DNA of 64,000 nucleotides from Chitinispirillaceae bacterium (GTDB taxonomy: Bacteria > Fibrobacterota > Chitinivibrionia > Chitinivibrionales > Chitinispirillaceae): assembly GCA_016932075.1 (NCBI GenBank), contig JAFGDP010000042.1, positions 1 to 64,000 of the forward strand, read 5' to 3'. Numbering within the stretch: the first letter of the stretch is position 1; each line of letters opens with the position of its first letter. The notes under the pieces were generated by a model, which saw only the letters and a list, made by a program, of their open reading frames with translations, was not told where the DNA came from and searched no databases. A program made the translations under genes and the position numbers. Shown here piece after piece: positions 62,186 through 64,000 of the stretch.

Positions 62186-62868
62186 ACAAAGCCGTTCTCC
62201 TGCTTTCCGGCGGTATCGACTCTGCGACGTGCGGCGCACTTGCCCGGCACGAGGGGTTTTCGCTGTACGCCATGAGCTTCTCATACGGTCAACGTCATGC
62301 GGTCGAACTTGCGTCGGCAGAAAAGATCGCCCGGCATCTGGAGGTCCGCGAACACCGGATCGTTTCCATAGACCTTGCCGCGTTCGGCGGCAGTTCGCTC
62401 ACCACAAGTATTCCGGTCCCTAAAAACCGCGACCTCCACGGCGCAGAAAGCGCTGAAATACCGTCAACCTATGTCCCGGCCCGCAACACCCTGTTTCTTT
62501 CGTTCGCGCTGGGCTGGGCCGAAGTGCTGGACATACGCGATATTTTCATCGGTGTCAATGCCGTTGACTACTCCGGATACCCTGACTGCAGGCCGCAATT
62601 CATCGCCGCATTTGAGCGCATGGCCAACCTTGCCACCAAGGCCGGGGTCGAGGGAAAACGGTTGAACATCCATACGCCCCTCATCAATTGGACAAAGGCA
62701 GAGATCATCCGCAAAGGCCTCTCTCTCGGTGTCGACTACCGCCTGACCCATTCCTGTTACGACCCGTCTCCCGACGGTACGGCATGCGGATCATGTGACA
62801 GCTGCCGTATCAGGATAAAGGGATTCTTGGAGGCCGAAGTGCCTGATCCGACACGCTACCGGACATGA
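62182..62868 (+). CDS. queC: 7-cyano-7-deazaguanine (preQ0) synthase
   Basis: 228 residues. PP-loop [10 protein letters not shown] (6-15) for adenylation of the carboxylate, [17 protein letters not shown] block and four zinc-binding Cys (C192, C202, C205, C208) near the C-terminus. It converts CDG and ammonia to preQ0. Start overlaps the queE stop (ATGA), so translation is coupled. QueF, Tgt and QueA are not in this window. Confidence 0.96.
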   Translation: MNKAVLLLSGGIDSATCGALARHEGFSLYAMSFSYGQRHAVELASAEKIARHLEVREHRIVSIDLAAFGGSSLTTSIPVPKNRDLHGAESAEIPSTYVPARNTLFLSFALGWAEVLDIRDIFIGVNAVDYSGYPDCRPQFIAAFERMANLATKAGVEGKRLNIHTPLINWTKAEIIRKGLSLGVDYRLTHSCYDPSPDGTACGSCDSCRIRIKGFLEAEVPDPTRYRT

Positions 62869-62893
62869 CGGCGCAGCGCACCGGGCCCCTTCC

Positions 62894-63847
62894 CTATTTT
62901 CTCCCCCACACGATCTGTGTATTGCCGTCAAGCATTGTTCGCAGGGAATCGGCAGCAGTGCCCTGAATAAACGACCGCACGGCTCGCACATACCTCGTAT
63001 ACCCGATCACCTGCGGATTGGTCGTATGCGTGGCCCCGATCGTTTTGATATAATACCCTTCGCCTTTATGGTTGTTCCAGATGGGCAACCCTTGCGTTTC
63101 CCGGTCATTGGTCTCATCGCATGTGCCGTGGATCCAGAACAGCGGCACCCGTATTGACATTATCCTTTCCGCGTTATTGCCGGTATAGGAGGACAAATAT
63201 GACCCTGGGATATCGACGATACTGCCGTTCTCCACGATCGTCTCAATGCTGCCGATCGGCGCCTCAAGCACAAACCTGACCACCTGAGGATAATCACCAT
63301 TGGCAAGTACATCGCAGCCCACAAGTGATCCGAGCGAATAGGCGTACGCAACCACCTTCGGATTTCCCAGGCTGTCGCGGACAAATCCCATGGTCGCATG
63401 CCCGTCTTCGGAGATCGAGGCCTCGGTCGCACCGCCTGCGCTCATGCCGAATCCCCGGTAATCACCGATGACCACCGGATATCCCATGGCATGAAGCAGC
63501 CGGGTGCGCGGCCAGTAAAAATCAATATGAGGTCCCTTGCCCTTGAAATAAACCATGACTGTATCAGATTCCAAAAAAGGCGGCGGTACCTGTGACAGAA
63601 CCACCACCGAGATCTCGCCGTTTCCGCTTGGTATCCGGTAGTGCCTGAAAGCGGTATCGTCGACCGCCGGCGCGATACCGGCCGCTTCCAGCGCTTTGAC
63701 CGTGTCAATCGCATCCTTGCACTCCCGTTCACCGGTATAATTATCAAACTGGTACGAGGAGAGCGGTTCGCCGGAGAACAGGAACGGATCAAGGCTGAAG
63801 CACCCTGCGATAAACGCAAACCCCAGTAAACAAAAAATTTTCATCAT
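62894..63847 (-). CDS. Alpha/beta hydrolase-fold lipoprotein
   Basis: 317 residues from ATG 63847 (MMKIFCLLGFAFIAGC); the lipobox Cys16 implies an envelope-anchored lipoprotein. Alpha/beta hydrolase features: YWPRTRLLHAMGYPVVIGDY-type strand-helix, oxyanion-side GDYRGFGMS, nucleophile elbow A-Y-S171-L-G, acid region WIHGTCDET and the late His in GATHTTNP. Substrate unknown (ester or peptidase-like). Longer frame to 63886 lacks a lipoprotein signal position. It faces queC convergently. No regulatory element recognised in the remaining bases to the window end. Confidence 0.85.
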   Translation of the reverse strand: MMKIFCLLGFAFIAGCFSLDPFLFSGEPLSSYQFDNYTGERECKDAIDTVKALEAAGIAPAVDDTAFRHYRIPSGNGEISVVVLSQVPPPFLESDTVMVYFKGKGPHIDFYWPRTRLLHAMGYPVVIGDYRGFGMSAGGATEASISEDGHATMGFVRDSLGNPKVVAYAYSLGSLVGCDVLANGDYPQVVRFVLEAPIGSIETIVENGSIVDIPGSYLSSYTGNNAERIMSIRVPLFWIHGTCDETNDRETQGLPIWNNHKGEGYYIKTIGATHTTNPQVIGYTRYVRAVRSFIQGTAADSLRTMLDGNTQIVWGRK

Positions 63848-64000
63848 GCTGGCAAAGGGAAGCTGATAACGGTTAATCGTGTTCAATGGTCACCACCTTT
63901 CCCTGCCCGGCCCATTTTCCCAAAACTATGACTCACCCCTACAAACATGCCAAAACAGCCGCATCCGCCTATGGTTATTGTTTGAACTGGATTTGAAGGC

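Overview
The window comes from a Gram-negative bacterium with outer-membrane proteins, many signal-peptide lipoproteins, a PorV/PorQ-type barrel beside proteins with C-terminal anchor-like domains, and a short primary-type sigma factor without region 1.1. Together with oxygen-sensitive central metabolism (two-subunit class I fumarase, 2-oxoacid:ferredoxin oxidoreductase KorAB), this suggests an anaerobic member of the FCB group, perhaps near Fibrobacterota/Chitinivibrionia. That placement is inference; no rRNA, tRNA, CRISPR array or intact insertion sequence was seen.

Layout. 1-5.3 kb (+): tail of an exporter, a LolA-like protein, the sigma factor with its own promoter and terminator, a polyprenyl-phosphate-type glycosyltransferase and an asparagine synthase. 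5.3-8.2 kb (-): malic enzyme and fumarase, with inverted-repeat elements in the spacers. 8.3-17.2 kb: two secreted multidomain proteins, one with nine tandem ~91-residue repeats, a PorV-like barrel and a STAS protein. 17.3-19.4 kb (-): a thioredoxin-cupredoxin-rhodanese lipoprotein, a Cys-rich partner and a GrpB-family protein. 20.1-27.6 kb (+): small secreted helical proteins, then a signalling operon (outer-membrane-like protein, TPR lipoprotein, transmembrane Ser/Thr kinase, FHA-GAF-AAA-Fis sigma-54 activator). 27.6-31.3 kb (-): cobalamin uptake (btuB, btuF) with two tandem cobalamin riboswitches and a fossil of cobQ. 31.4-39.8 kb (-): radical SAM/SPASM protein, ABC-F ATPase, DUF4143-type ATPase, KorAB, NUDIX hydrolase and dUTPase. 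39.9-51.3 kb (-): a rimP-nusA-infB-rbfA-nrnA-truB-ribF-rpsO-pnp housekeeping operon preceded by cca. 51.5-63.9 kb: lipoproteins and unknowns, purL, an MltD-like transglycosylase, queDEC and a lipoprotein hydrolase.

The most interesting signals are regulatory. Three sigma-54-type promoters (two with GA instead of GC at -12) precede secreted-protein genes in the same window as a sigma-54 activator whose FHA domain is encoded beside a kinase. Tandem B12 riboswitches are separated by an intrinsic terminator and an orphan Shine-Dalgarno sequence, next to a clearly recognisable cobQ remnant. Several genes have a -10 element 5-7 bases before the ATG, which suggests leaderless mRNAs. A terminator-like hairpin lies between the likely nusA-operon promoter and rimP.

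Coordinates are from direct reading. Family assignments rest on recognised motifs, without database searches.
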